The notes: generated by a model not told the origin, from the sequence alone. Positions 1 through 7,285 are shown, counted from the first letter of the stretch. The stretch: 20,763 nt of DNA from JBHPGW01 sp042569785 (GCA_042569785.1 JBHPGW010000045.1:1-20763), one strand, 5' to 3'. Numbers and translations: made by a program.

Positions 1-347
1 CGGTTGGCTTTTATAAGCTCGATTTATGTGATCTGCTTGTGATAAGTGACGAGATGGCTCTTGATCCTGGTATGATTCGGCTTCGAGCTAAGGGTTCTGC
101 CGGTGGTCATAACGGGCTGGCTGATATAATCGAAAAGCTCGGAACTAATGAATTTGCGCGTCTGCGAGTTGGAATCGGTCAGAGCGGAATGATCGACTCT
201 GTCGGCTATGTTCTCGGGTTACCGAGCAACGATGATAAGCAATTGCTCGATGAAGCTATCGGCAGGGCGGCAGAGGCAGTAAAGTGCTGGGTTGAAAGCG
301 GAACTGAGGCGGCTATGAATGAGTTTAATGTTCAAGCCGATCTTTGA
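1..347 (+). CDS. pth: Peptidyl-tRNA hydrolase, 3' part (5' end outside window)
   Basis: Pth cleaves peptidyl-tRNA released by stalled or aborted translation and so recycles tRNA in the cytoplasm. The frame is open from base 3, so the true start lies upstream; about 114 of the usual 190 or so residues are visible. The aspartate codon at 48-50, in a SDEMALDPG segment, matches the catalytic-region Asp of the family (HDELDLPPG in E. coli). GSAGGHNGL follows, with its conserved Asn codon at 111-113, then LGTNEFARLRVGIG and VLGLP. These are standard Pth landmarks in the right order. A GTG at position 39 is an internal Val, not the start. Its place ahead of rpsF agrees with the common pth-rpsF order. 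Repeat copy A begins 11 bases after the stop codon. Confidence 0.93.
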   Translation, partial: VGFYKLDLCDLLVISDEMALDPGMIRLRAKGSAGGHNGLADIIEKLGTNEFARLRVGIGQSGMIDSVGYVLGLPSNDDKQLLDEAIGRAAEAVKCWVESGTEAAMNEFNVQADL

Positions 348-357
348 TCGGTTTGAA

Positions 358-440
358 CGTATTGCGTGAAGCGTGAAGCGTATTGCGTTGATCGAAAGCC
401 GACGATGTCGGCGACTATTTTAAAAAGTTAATTTAAAAAG
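358..440 (+). repeat. Intergenic modular repeat, copy A
   Basis: This fills most of the gap between pth and rpsF. It starts with short iterations of CGTATTGCGT and GAAGCGT, continues with a perfect 6-bp hairpin (GCCGAC 398-403, loop GAT, GTCGGC 407-412), then GACT and an AT-rich tail containing AAAAGTTAA. Copy B at 1039-1151 has the same modules in the same order; the shared core GCGTATTGCGTTGAT, hairpin and GACT are nearly identical. No open frame uses it. It could be transcribed as part of the rpsF leader, but the same hairpin also lies downstream of rpsF, so it is more likely a mobile or dispersed intergenic repeat than an rpsF-specific control element. Confidence 0.8.
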
Positions 441-477
441 AAATTTTTGTTTAGTAAATTTTACTGGAGGTAATAAC

Positions 478-1032
478 TTGGAGACTGTAGCAAAAAGAAT
501 GTATGAGGCTATGTTTCTTGTTGACCCGACATACGCGGCTTCTGATTGGGAAGGCGTTAATGAGGGTATCAAGAAGATATTGGAAAAATTCGATGCCGAG
601 ATCGTCTCGATGCGAAAATGGGACAATCGTAACTTAGCTTATGAGATCAACAAGCAGAGCAGAGGTACTTATATTCTCTGTTATTTCAAAGGCGATGGCA
701 CTAAGAATCGTGAGATCGAACGAGATGTTCAGCTTTCAGAGCATATCATGCGTGTTCTGATCCTCAATGCCGAGGCTATGACACAGGAAGATATAGATAA
801 GGATACTCCTGTGATAGCTGCAGAAAAACGTTCCGCGAAGGCGGTAGAAGATGCTAAGAAGCGAGCCGAAGAAGCGCAGGCAAAAGCAGAAGCAGAGCCT
901 GAACCCGAAGCTGAGGTAGTTGAAGATCCCGCAGAAGAAACTGAGTCTGAGCCGGAATCAGTTGAAGAAGATGTGGTTGAAGAAGATGTGGTCGAAGAAG
1001 AAGCGGTCGAAGAAGAAGCTAAAGAGCAGTAA
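478..1032 (+). CDS. rpsF: 30S ribosomal protein bS6 with long acidic C-terminal tail
   Basis: bS6 binds bS18 and 16S rRNA in the platform of the small subunit. The start is TTG at 478, chosen because GGAGG at 466-470 sits 7 bases upstream; the ATG at 499 (residue 8) matches the usual bS6 N-terminus but has no well-placed ribosome binding site. The core spans residues 8-105, with MYEAMFLVDP, KKILEKFDAEIVSMRKWDNR, LAYEINKQSRGTYILCYF and RDVQLSEHIMRVLIL. Residues 110-184 are an added Lys/Ala/Glu-rich then strongly acidic tail ending in repeated VEEDVVEEDVVEEE units, encoded by near-perfect 15-18 base iterations at about 960-1020. Many bS6 proteins carry acidic tails, but this one (about 75 residues) is long. 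It heads the conserved rpsF-ssb-rpsR-rplI order. Confidence 0.96.
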   Translation: METVAKRMYEAMFLVDPTYAASDWEGVNEGIKKILEKFDAEIVSMRKWDNRNLAYEINKQSRGTYILCYFKGDGTKNREIERDVQLSEHIMRVLILNAEAMTQEDIDKDTPVIAAEKRSAKAVEDAKKRAEEAQAKAEAEPEPEAEVVEDPAEETESEPESVEEDVVEEDVVEEEAVEEEAKEQ

Positions 1033-1038
1033 AAAGGG

Positions 1039-1151
1039 CGTATTTCGTGAAGCGTATCGCGTATTGCGTTGATTGAATGCCGACTGCGTCGGCGACTTAA
1101 TAAAATTTAAAAGTTAAAATTGTGGAATCGGCCTTGTGGCCGATGGCTAAG
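1039..1151 (+). repeat. Intergenic modular repeat, copy B (complete form)
   Basis: This lies between rpsF and ssb. It begins with the CGTATT/GAAGCGTAT iterations and the hairpin GCCGAC (1079-1084), loop TGC, GTCGGC (1088-1093), shared with copy A. An AT-rich linker AAATTTAAAAGTTAAAA follows, then a second hairpin module: AATTGTGGA, stem ATCGGCC (1127-1133), loop TTGT, stem GGCCGAT (1138-1144), then GGCT. The linker and second hairpin recur at 7286-7347 with the same flanks but a different, still perfectly paired, stem. Copy B therefore joins the modules found separately in copies A and C. It ends about 10 bases before the ssb Shine-Dalgarno sequence. Confidence 0.8.
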
Positions 1152-1173
1152 TTAATATAGATGGAGGTTATGT

Positions 1174-1641
1174 ATGGCTAACTTTAATAAGGTAATGCTG
1201 ATGGGCAATTTGACTCGTGATCCTCAGTTGTCTTATACGCCCAGTCAGACTGCGGTTGTTGAGTTCGGTATGGCAATCAATCGCACGTGGAAGGGTCAGG
1301 ACGGTCAGAAAAAAGAAGAGACTTGTTTTGTCGATTGTCAGGCGTATGGTCGTACCGCTGAAAATCTTAATAAGTATATGAGCAAAGGCAGGCCTTTGTT
1401 TGTAGAGGGTAGATTGAATTTTAGCAGTTGGACGGCTCAGGATGGTACCAAGCGCAGTAAGCTTCGAGTGATGGTTGAGAAGTTCGAGTTTATCAACTCC
1501 GGTCAGGGCGGCCAGGGCGGTGGCCAGGGCGGTGGCGATGCTGGTGGTAATCGAAGCGATGCGTCACCGACTGGTAGTCAGGCTGAGCCCGGTACGCAGG
1601 CAGAAAGTAATTCCGCCCCAAGCGATGATATCCCATTTTAA
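1174..1641 (+). CDS. ssb: Single-stranded DNA-binding protein
   Basis: SSB coats single-stranded DNA in replication, recombination and repair and recruits partner proteins through its C-terminal tip. The 155-aa product has an OB-fold over residues 1-108 (NKVMLMGNLTRDPQLSYTPS, VVEFGMAINRTW, TCFVDCQAYGRTAENLNKYMSKGRPLFVEGRL). A Gly/Gln-rich linker (about 109-125) and a polar segment follow, and the chain ends in the classic acidic tip DDIPF. The ATG at 1174 follows GGAGG at 1163-1167; an ATG at 1170 is out of frame. It sits between the partner genes for bS6 and bS18, the usual bacterial arrangement. Nothing is missing. Confidence 0.97.
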   Translation: MANFNKVMLMGNLTRDPQLSYTPSQTAVVEFGMAINRTWKGQDGQKKEETCFVDCQAYGRTAENLNKYMSKGRPLFVEGRLNFSSWTAQDGTKRSKLRVMVEKFEFINSGQGGQGGGQGGGDAGGNRSDASPTGSQAEPGTQAESNSAPSDDIPF

Positions 1642-1682
1642 CGGATAAGACTAAATAGTGTAAAAAGAAAATAATTGTTAAT

Positions 1683-1700
1683 GGCTGAGTATATTCAGCC
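1683..1700 (+). other. Perfect hairpin in the ssb-rpsR gap
   Basis: GGCTGA (1683-1688) pairs with TCAGCC (1695-1700) around a 6-base loop, 41 bases after the ssb stop and 20 bases before rpsR. It has no T-run, so it does not look like a terminator. It might be an mRNA processing or stability element, or a protein-binding site for control of rpsR. No function can be assigned from sequence. Confidence 0.4.
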
Positions 1701-1720
1701 GGGAAAAAATGAGGTAAGAG

Positions 1721-1984
1721 ATGGCAATGATGAGAAGGAATAGTAATGTTCGTAAAAAAAGGCCCCAGTTTGGTAATGCTCGTGACAAGACACAATGTCG
1801 TTTTTGTCGCGGAAGCGTTGAGTATATCGACTACAAAGATATCGATACGCTTGGTCGTTTGTTGACCAATCGCGGGAAGATATATTCTCGCAAGCGCAGT
1901 GGTAATTGTGCCGGATGTCAGCGTAAGATGAAAAAGGCGATCAAGCGTGCCAGATATATGGCACTTCTTCCTTATACGGCTTAA
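1721..1984 (+). CDS. rpsR: 30S ribosomal protein bS18, zinc-binding form
   Basis: bS18 pairs with bS6 on the small-subunit platform. The 87-aa product contains the family core KDIDTLGRLLTNRGKIYSRKRSGNC followed by the basic KKAIKRARYMALLPYTA end. Two CxxC pairs, C26/C29 and C63/C66, give the four ligands expected of the zinc-ribbon (C+) variant of bS18; C- paralogues lack them. The ATG at 1721 has GAGG at 1711-1714. Hydrophobic and basic spacing is normal and the length is typical. The partner gene rpsF is two genes upstream. Confidence 0.97.
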   Translation: MAMMRRNSNVRKKRPQFGNARDKTQCRFCRGSVEYIDYKDIDTLGRLLTNRGKIYSRKRSGNCAGCQRKMKKAIKRARYMALLPYTA

Positions 1985-2024
1985 TCTGTAACTGGTGAGA
2001 GGGCACAGTAAAAGAAAAAAAGAA

Positions 2025-2081
2025 TTAGCCACAGAGGGCACAGAGAGAAAAAGACTTCGTGTCTTAGTGCCTTAGTGGTTA
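2025..2081. repeat. Nested inverted repeat, CCACAGAGG type
   Basis: This occupies the gap between rpsR and rplI. Arms pair in nested order: CCAC (2029-2032) with GTGG (2075-2078), GGCAC (2037-2041) with GTGCC (2067-2071), and AGAC (2052-2055) with GTCT (2061-2064). The CCACAGAGGGCACAGAG wording resembles dispersed intergenic repeats of the CCACAGAGGCACAGAG type that I recall from many environmental bacterial genomes. An 11-bp piece of it (AGAGGGCACAG) also occurs just upstream at 1998-2008. It is inside a ribosomal protein operon and may be transcribed as a long hairpin. No open frame covers it convincingly. Confidence 0.65.
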
Positions 2082-2121
2082 GAAAAGAAAAAATAAAAAA
2101 AAAGATACAAGGACTTGAAAT

Positions 2122-2589
2122 ATGAAGGTTTTACTTTGTGAAGATATAGCAGAGCTTGGATGGTATGGCGATGTTGTTGAGGTTAAGGACGGTTATGCCA
2201 GGAATTATCTTTTGCCTCAGTCACTGGCGATAGTACCAACCGAAGCGAATCTGAAGTCTTTGGCAGAAGAAAAGGCCAAACGGTCAGAAAAGAGAATAGA
2301 AGACGAAAAACGACTCAAAGTAGCGGCTGAAGCAGTCGATGGCGCAGAAGCGGTTATTGCCGCTAAGGCAAACGAGCAGGGCCATCTGTTCGGTTCGGTT
2401 ACGGTCGATCAGATCGCGGAGAATCTGCGTGAGCAGGGCTTTGCGGTTGCCGATGAGATCGTGAAATTGTCAGAGCATATTAAAGAAGTTGGCACAACAG
2501 AGGTGACCCTTAAATTTGCACCTGAATTGACTGCTAAAGTCAGTGTTGTTGTAGTAGCTGCGGCCGAAGAAGAACAAGAAGAAAAGTAA
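2122..2589 (+). CDS. rplI: 50S ribosomal protein bL9
   Basis: bL9 binds 23S rRNA near the L1 stalk and reaches out from the large subunit; it influences frame maintenance. The 155-aa product has the N-terminal rRNA-binding domain in residues 1-48 (MKVLLCEDIAELGWYGDVVEVKDGYARNYLLPQSLA), the long charged connecting helix in residues 50-75, and the C-terminal domain thereafter (GHLFGSVTVDQIAENLREQG). It ends in an acidic EEEQEEK tail. AAGGA at 2109-2113 precedes the ATG by 8 bases. It closes the rpsF-ssb-rpsR-rplI group; the following 220-base gap and a promoter suggest dnaB is transcribed separately. Confidence 0.96.
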   Translation: MKVLLCEDIAELGWYGDVVEVKDGYARNYLLPQSLAIVPTEANLKSLAEEKAKRSEKRIEDEKRLKVAAEAVDGAEAVIAAKANEQGHLFGSVTVDQIAENLREQGFAVADEIVKLSEHIKEVGTTEVTLKFAPELTAKVSVVVVAAAEEEQEEK

Positions 2590-2752
2590 GCATAGGTTTC
2601 GCTAAATAACATCGATGCCGATTAGTGTATGCGCTTTGTGTAGTGGTGGTTTGTTATGTAAGTTCTTATCCCGTCGCTTGCGCTCAGGGCTTTTTTGGGG
2701 TGATGCGCGAGAATTAAGATGCGTGTTTGGCGGGTTATTTGCGAGAAAAGAA
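2590..2752. other. Non-coding gap upstream of dnaB
   Basis: No credible gene was found here on either strand. The stretch holds CCCGTCGCTTGCGCTCAGGG at about 2670-2690, followed by a T6 run. It could form a weak imperfect stem and may be the terminator of the ribosomal group, but the pairing is poor. The remainder is unremarkable. Confidence 0.4.
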
Positions 2753-2783
2753 TGCTTGCAGTTGCTGGCTGTAAGCATATAAT
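2753..2783 (+). promoter_or_regulatory. Candidate dnaB promoter overlapping a dyad
   Basis: A consensus -10 box, TATAAT, lies at 2778-2783. TTGCAG at 2756-2761 could be a weak -35 with 16-bp spacing. The dnaB start codon is 28 bases after the -10 box, giving a short leader that contains the AGGAG ribosome binding site. The segment from the -35 to the edge of the -10 is itself an inverted repeat: TGCTTGCAG (2753-2761) pairs with CTGTAAGCA (2769-2777) with one G-T pair around a 7-base loop. A dyad in that position could be an operator. Confidence 0.5.
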
Positions 2784-2811
2784 TCAATAGAAATTAACAG
2801 GAGTTGTCTGT

Positions 2812-4233
2812 ATGTGCGCAAGGAGTGTTTCCAACAATCCAGGAAGCGGGCAGGGTGATTCGGCAGGTGCATTTAGCAGTCGTTCGATGCCGGAATCTCT
2901 GTCGGCAGAAGCTGCGCTTTTGGGTTCGATGATAATCGATCCTGTGTGCATAGATACTGTTGTCGAGCAGATTAGCGTCGATGCCTTTTATCGTATAGAG
3001 CATCAGTTGCTCTTTGAGGCTATTGTAAGGCTGTACGAGAATCGTCAAAGCGGCGGTTCCGACGACGGTCATGGCCTTGACGCGGTTCTGCTTCGTGACG
3101 AGCTTGAAAAACACAAACATCTCGAAGAGGTTGGGGGCCCAGAATATATCGGCAGGGTCATGGACTCGGTTCCGTCTTCAGCGAATGTGGATTATTATAC
3201 CGGCGTTGTTAAGGATAAGTGGGTTCTTCGGCAGATCATATCGGCGGCGGGTGAGATCCTTGAGGATGCGTTCGATGAGACCGGCCTGATCACGGAAAAA
3301 CTCGATCTGGCGGAACAGAAGATATTCGCAGTCACCAATAAAAATGTTTCCAGAGAAACCTCGGTTCTCAAGAGTTTGATCGCTGAGGCTTATGAGCGTA
3401 TAGAGAAACGTGATGGTACTCATGTCACCGGCTTACCGACGGGTTATTATGAGCTTGATGATATGACGTGCGGGCTTCAGAATAGCGAGATGACAATAAT
3501 CGCTGCTCGTCCGAGTATGGGTAAAACGTCTCTTGCGCTGAATTTTGCCGAGCACATAGCGATCCAGGAACGTCAGGGAGTTGCGGTATTTTCACTTGAA
3601 ATGTCAAAAGAACAATTGGCCGAAAGGCTGCTTTGCAGCAATAGTCAGATCGAGTCACAACTGGTCAGAAAAGGTATGCTCGAGGCAGAGCAGTTTCAAA
3701 AATTGGCGCAGACGTGCAGCGATCTGGCGGATGTGCCTATTTTTATCGATGACACTCCTGGCCTGACACCGCTTGAACTTCGCGCCAAGTCCAGGAGGCT
3801 TAAAAGCCGATACGATATAAAATGTGTTATAGTTGATTATCTGCAGTTGATGAGTCTTGGTTCCGGCAGGTTCGAATCACGCCAGCAGGAGATCACCACA
3901 ATTTCGCGTTACCTCAAGGCTCTTGCGCGTGAGTTGAGTATCCCTGTAGTTGTTCTTAGCCAGTTGAATCGAGCCGCGGAGAGCAGGGATGGTCATCGAC
4001 CGAGAATGAGCGATCTTCGAGAGTCAGGGAGTATCGAACAGGATGCCGACGTTGTAATGCTTCTTCACCGCGGCGACTACTATCATCGCGGCGAAGAAGA
4101 TTATGAAGATAATAATATTTGTGAAGTAATAATAGCGAAACAGCGTAACGGTCCTACCGGGACGGTTAAGCTGATGTTCAGAGAGCAGTTTACTCGTTTT
4201 GAAAATTTCAGTCATGCTTCGGAACCGTTTTAA
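2812..4233 (+). CDS. dnaB: Replicative DNA helicase DnaB
   Basis: DnaB is the hexameric 5'-3' helicase that unwinds the replication fork and recruits primase. The 473-aa length is typical. The N-terminal domain is at about 26-130 (PESLSAEAALLGSMIIDP, VGGPEYIGRVMDSVPSSANVD). A linker precedes the RecA-like ATPase domain, which starts near 205 with TGLPTGYYELDDMTCGLQ. Walker A is ARPSMGKT with K238 and T239; Walker B is CVIVDYLQLM; the arginine/sensor region reads LRESGSIEQDADVVMLLHR. The segment EQLAERLLCSNSQIE is also conserved. AGGAG at 2799-2803 sits 8 bases before the ATG. No intein interrupts it. Ribosomal genes followed by dnaB is a common bacterial order. Confidence 0.97.
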   Translation: MCARSVSNNPGSGQGDSAGAFSSRSMPESLSAEAALLGSMIIDPVCIDTVVEQISVDAFYRIEHQLLFEAIVRLYENRQSGGSDDGHGLDAVLLRDELEKHKHLEEVGGPEYIGRVMDSVPSSANVDYYTGVVKDKWVLRQIISAAGEILEDAFDETGLITEKLDLAEQKIFAVTNKNVSRETSVLKSLIAEAYERIEKRDGTHVTGLPTGYYELDDMTCGLQNSEMTIIAARPSMGKTSLALNFAEHIAIQERQGVAVFSLEMSKEQLAERLLCSNSQIESQLVRKGMLEAEQFQKLAQTCSDLADVPIFIDDTPGLTPLELRAKSRRLKSRYDIKCVIVDYLQLMSLGSGRFESRQQEITTISRYLKALARELSIPVVVLSQLNRAAESRDGHRPRMSDLRESGSIEQDADVVMLLHRGDYYHRGEEDYEDNNICEVIIAKQRNGPTGTVKLMFREQFTRFENFSHASEPF

Positions 4234-4318
4234 AATTTTAAAGGATTAGATTTTGGTGGTAAACTTTTTACGGCGTATAAGCCGGGTTGAAGTCACTGAA
4301 TAAATTGAAAGGGATATC

Positions 4319-6628
4319 ATGGTAAAGTCGGTTCATTTGTCGAATTGGTTCATGCTTTTTTTGTTGTTGCCTGCGTTAGTTTCATTGGGAGCCGATGATC
4401 AGCTGCCTGTAGAGAGTATCAAGGTGACAGGTAACGTAAGTATCAGTGACACAGAGGTTTTAAGCCGTGTCCGCAGCCGAGTTGGCCAGATGTTCGATGC
4501 CGTAACCGCAACTGAAGACGCCAGTAGAATCGCTGAAATAGAAGGTGTCAGTTTCAGTTATTACAGCAGCGAGACGGTTGATAACAAGATACGCCTGACG
4601 TTCGTGGTCGGCGAAAAGAATCTTGTCAGGTCAGTGGAATTTGTCGGAAATCGCAAGTACAGTGACAAAAAGCTTCTCAAGAAAGTTAAAGATGCCGGCG
4701 TGAAGATCGGCGATTACCTGACGATGGTTTCAGCCGAATCTGCGAGAGAAAAGCTTGACGAATATTATCTCAAGAAAGGCTATGCATTTGCCAGCGTGAG
4801 CCTTGATAACGCAGGGTTGTCAAATGGCAGAGTGGTTTACAATGTTCAGGAAGGCCCGAGAGTCAGGATAGTATCGGTGTGTTTTAGCGGCAATGAGTTT
4901 TTGAAAAGCAAAGCGCTTAAAAAAGCGATAAAGAGCAGAAAGCGAAAATTTCTTGTTTTTCGTAAGTACTATGAACAGTCTACTGCCGAAAAAGACCTGG
5001 ACAGGCTCGTTGATATTTATTACCAGAGAGGTTTTCTCGATGTTAAAACAACTCTGCAAAAGCAGTTCAACGAGAAAAAGAACAAAGTTGTGCTTACATT
5101 TCTAATTGAAGAGGGACCTGCCTATAAGGTTGGGCAGGTAATGGTAATAGGTAATACGTATTTCGATTCTGCTGAACTTAGCGGCTGGCTTAAATTGAAA
5201 CAGGGCCAGACATATGATCAGCGAAAGGCTGACGCTGACCTTAAAGAGCTTGGCAAGCGTTATCGCGAGATAGGGTTTGTCGATGTCAAAGTTAATCAGA
5301 ATCGTCGCTTTGCCCGTCCTGGGGAAGTTACGGTTGAAATTGAAATAACGCATGGGCAGCGTTTCAGGATAGGCCAGGTCAATATTACAGGCAATGCCGA
5401 TACCAAGGATAAGGTGATTCGGCGTGTACTGAATGAGTACGACTTTATGCCTGGTCAATGGTACAATGCCGACATTGCCCGCGGTGACGGAAGCGGATAT
5501 TTAGAAAAGCTGATTCGTCGCACGACATATACGCAATCGGCAGTTATAACCACCGGCGAAAGAACCGCTGACGTCAGTGATGCTCAGGTAAATGTGATCG
5601 AAGGGCAAACCGGTTCGATAATGCTCGGTGCGGGCGTGGCCAGTGACAGCGGCGTTATGGGTCAGCTGGTTTTTGAGCAGAAGAATTTTGATATTAGTGA
5701 CAAGCCCGAAAGTTTTAAGGAATTCTTTACCGGCCAGGCGTTCAAAGGTGCGGGCCAGACCTTGCGTATAGCACTGGAGCCTGGTACTGAGGTTAGTTCC
5801 TATTCGATCAATTTCACTGAGCCTTATCTTAATGACAGGCCGATATCATTGAACGTGGGGGGTTCAAGTTGGGAAAGAGAGCAGGAAACTTACGATGAGC
5901 AACGAACTAAAGGTTATGTTGGTTTCGAGAAGCGTTATAAAAGCGGCTGGCGCAGAAGTGTCGGCTTTCGTGTTGAAAATGTTGATGTTGGTGATCTTGA
6001 TGCAGACGCACCAAAGGAGATCGTCGATGTCAAAGGCAACAATGCGGTATTTGGAGTGAGATTTGGCGTTAGCAGGGACCTTACCGATGACAGGTTTAAT
6101 CCGAGCAGTGGTCGCAGGTTTAGTGCGAGTCTTGAGCCTGTTGCCGGTGATGAATCTTTTGCAATTTTGCTTGGTACCCATACCTGGTATAAGACACTTC
6201 GTGAGGATTTGGCAGATAGAAAAACAGTTCTGTCAACGAAATTGCATGGCGGAGCGATATTTGGTGATGCACAGCCTTTTGAGAAATTTTATGCGGGCGG
6301 TTCCTCAACTCTGAGGGGTTTCGATTATCGAGGTGTCAGTACAAGAGGTGGTACTGGTAAAGATCCGATAGGTAGTGACTGGATATTCCTTGCTAATGCT
6401 GAGGTTGCGGTTCCTATGGTAGGCGATAGTCTTTCTTGGCTGTTATTTGTGGATAGTGGTATGATCGATTCAGGCGGATATAGGGCTTCGATCGGAACCG
6501 GTATTCAGTTGCTGATCCCGCAATGGTTTGGGCCGGTTCCGATGAGATTTGAAATCGCGACTCCGTTTATGAAAGACGGTGACGATGAAACCCAGGTGTT
6601 CAGCTTTAGTGTTGGAAAAATGTTTTAA
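4319..6628 (+). CDS. bamA: Outer membrane protein assembly factor BamA
   Basis: BamA is the Omp85-family core of the BAM complex, which folds beta-barrel proteins into the outer membrane. The 769-aa product has a signal peptide (residues 1-25, hydrophobic FMLFLLLPALVSLG) and five POTRA domains, about 31-100, 103-180, 182-268, 270-346 and 349-430. Each begins with a beta strand and GN-type turn (VTGNVSIS, FVGNRKYS, FSGNEFLK, VIGNTYFD, ITGNADTK). The C-terminal barrel from about 432 carries the loop 6 signature GGSSTLRGF (RGF 666-668) and ends in aromatic F769, as expected for an outer-membrane insertion signal. An AAAGGGA ribosome binding site is close upstream. It opens a BamA-Skp-Lpx block, the usual envelope gene order. 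Confidence 0.95.
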   Translation: MVKSVHLSNWFMLFLLLPALVSLGADDQLPVESIKVTGNVSISDTEVLSRVRSRVGQMFDAVTATEDASRIAEIEGVSFSYYSSETVDNKIRLTFVVGEKNLVRSVEFVGNRKYSDKKLLKKVKDAGVKIGDYLTMVSAESAREKLDEYYLKKGYAFASVSLDNAGLSNGRVVYNVQEGPRVRIVSVCFSGNEFLKSKALKKAIKSRKRKFLVFRKYYEQSTAEKDLDRLVDIYYQRGFLDVKTTLQKQFNEKKNKVVLTFLIEEGPAYKVGQVMVIGNTYFDSAELSGWLKLKQGQTYDQRKADADLKELGKRYREIGFVDVKVNQNRRFARPGEVTVEIEITHGQRFRIGQVNITGNADTKDKVIRRVLNEYDFMPGQWYNADIARGDGSGYLEKLIRRTTYTQSAVITTGERTADVSDAQVNVIEGQTGSIMLGAGVASDSGVMGQLVFEQKNFDISDKPESFKEFFTGQAFKGAGQTLRIALEPGTEVSSYSINFTEPYLNDRPISLNVGGSSWEREQETYDEQRTKGYVGFEKRYKSGWRRSVGFRVENVDVGDLDADAPKEIVDVKGNNAVFGVRFGVSRDLTDDRFNPSSGRRFSASLEPVAGDESFAILLGTHTWYKTLREDLADRKTVLSTKLHGGAIFGDAQPFEKFYAGGSSTLRGFDYRGVSTRGGTGKDPIGSDWIFLANAEVAVPMVGDSLSWLLFVDSGMIDSGGYRASIGTGIQLLIPQWFGPVPMRFEIATPFMKDGDDETQVFSFSVGKMF

Positions 6629-6659
6629 TTGATCGATCTTTAATAACGAAAGGGTAATT

Positions 6660-7256
6660 ATGAAAATTAGAGTGATGTTTTTAAGTTTTTTGGTCGCGGC
6701 GGTTGTTTTGTTGATCGGTTATGAAAAGACTATGGCAAAAGCAAAAACGACAGCGAGTAACGGCTCATTGAATATTGGCATTGTTAGTGTTCAAAAGGTT
6801 TTTGAGAAATGTAATCGCAATGAAATCTATCAGATACAGGCTTCTGCTGAGCGTGAGAGATTGGTCAAAGAACTCGAAAAGCTCAAGGCGCAAATAGAGG
6901 CTGAAGAAGCAGGGCTTAAAACATTGAAGTCCGATAGTGCGGAATTTATGGCGCAAACAAAAGAAATTATGATGCAGCGAGCATCTCTGCAGGCACAAAG
7001 AGATTTCTACAGAAAACAGCTTGAGTATAAAGATCAACTCTGGGCCGAGGAGCTTTACAAGGATATTCTCATTGCGGCAAAAGCAGTTGCTGAAAAGAAG
7101 GGCCTGGATATGATTTTGGAAAGTTCTGAGCCGGTGTTTCCTTCGGAAAATCCTCAGGATTTTATGCTGACCGTCAGGACACATAAAGTGTTGTACGCAG
7201 GCGGCGGGGTGGATGTTACCGAGGATGTAACAGCAGGGCTTGATGCGATGAAATAG
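6660..7256 (+). CDS. OmpH/Skp family periplasmic chaperone
   Basis: Skp-family proteins are trimeric periplasmic chaperones that hold unfolded outer-membrane proteins on their way to BamA. The 198-aa product has a signal sequence at 1-26 (MKIRVMFLSFLVAAVVLLIG then a polar region), followed by NIGIVSVQKVFEKC, the start of the OmpH domain. Residues 60-145 are a long Glu/Lys/Gln/Ala-rich segment expected to form the coiled-coil arms. The C-terminal GLDMILESSEPVF matches the return strand of the family. Its place just after bamA and just before lpxD is the classical order. AAAGGG lies upstream of the ATG. Family assignment is firm; sequence divergence means the specific Skp role is inferred from context. 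Confidence 0.9.
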   Translation: MKIRVMFLSFLVAAVVLLIGYEKTMAKAKTTASNGSLNIGIVSVQKVFEKCNRNEIYQIQASAERERLVKELEKLKAQIEAEEAGLKTLKSDSAEFMAQTKEIMMQRASLQAQRDFYRKQLEYKDQLWAEELYKDILIAAKAVAEKKGLDMILESSEPVFPSENPQDFMLTVRTHKVLYAGGGVDVTEDVTAGLDAMK

Positions 7257-7260
7257 TAAT

Positions 7261-7285
7261 CCAAACAGACCTTTGTTCAGTTTGG
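7261..7285 (+). terminator. Stem-loop after the skp-like gene
   Basis: CCAAAC (7261-7266) pairs with GTTTGG (7280-7285), with a further GA/TC pairing inside after an A-A mismatch and a 7-base loop. It lies 4 bases after the stop codon and is followed by an AT-rich tract rather than a pure T-run. It may be a weak terminator, attenuator or 3'-end stability element between the skp-like gene and lpxD. Confidence 0.35.

Noticed and set aside
358..395. Possible CRISPR-like short direct repeats
   Set aside because: Units are 7-10 bases without regular spacers, and no cas gene is present. They belong to the intergenic repeat described at 358-440.
398..477. bS6:bS18 leader autoregulatory RNA
   Set aside because: The only strong hairpin here also occurs downstream of rpsF, so it is part of a repeat. 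I could not see the specific CCG-containing structure expected of the known leader motif.
1493..2041. 182-codon minus-strand open frame across the ssb end and rpsR
   Set aside because: Both plus-strand genes are certain, and the minus-strand translation is low-complexity in places (His/Arg/Pro repeats opposite the Gly-rich SSB linker).
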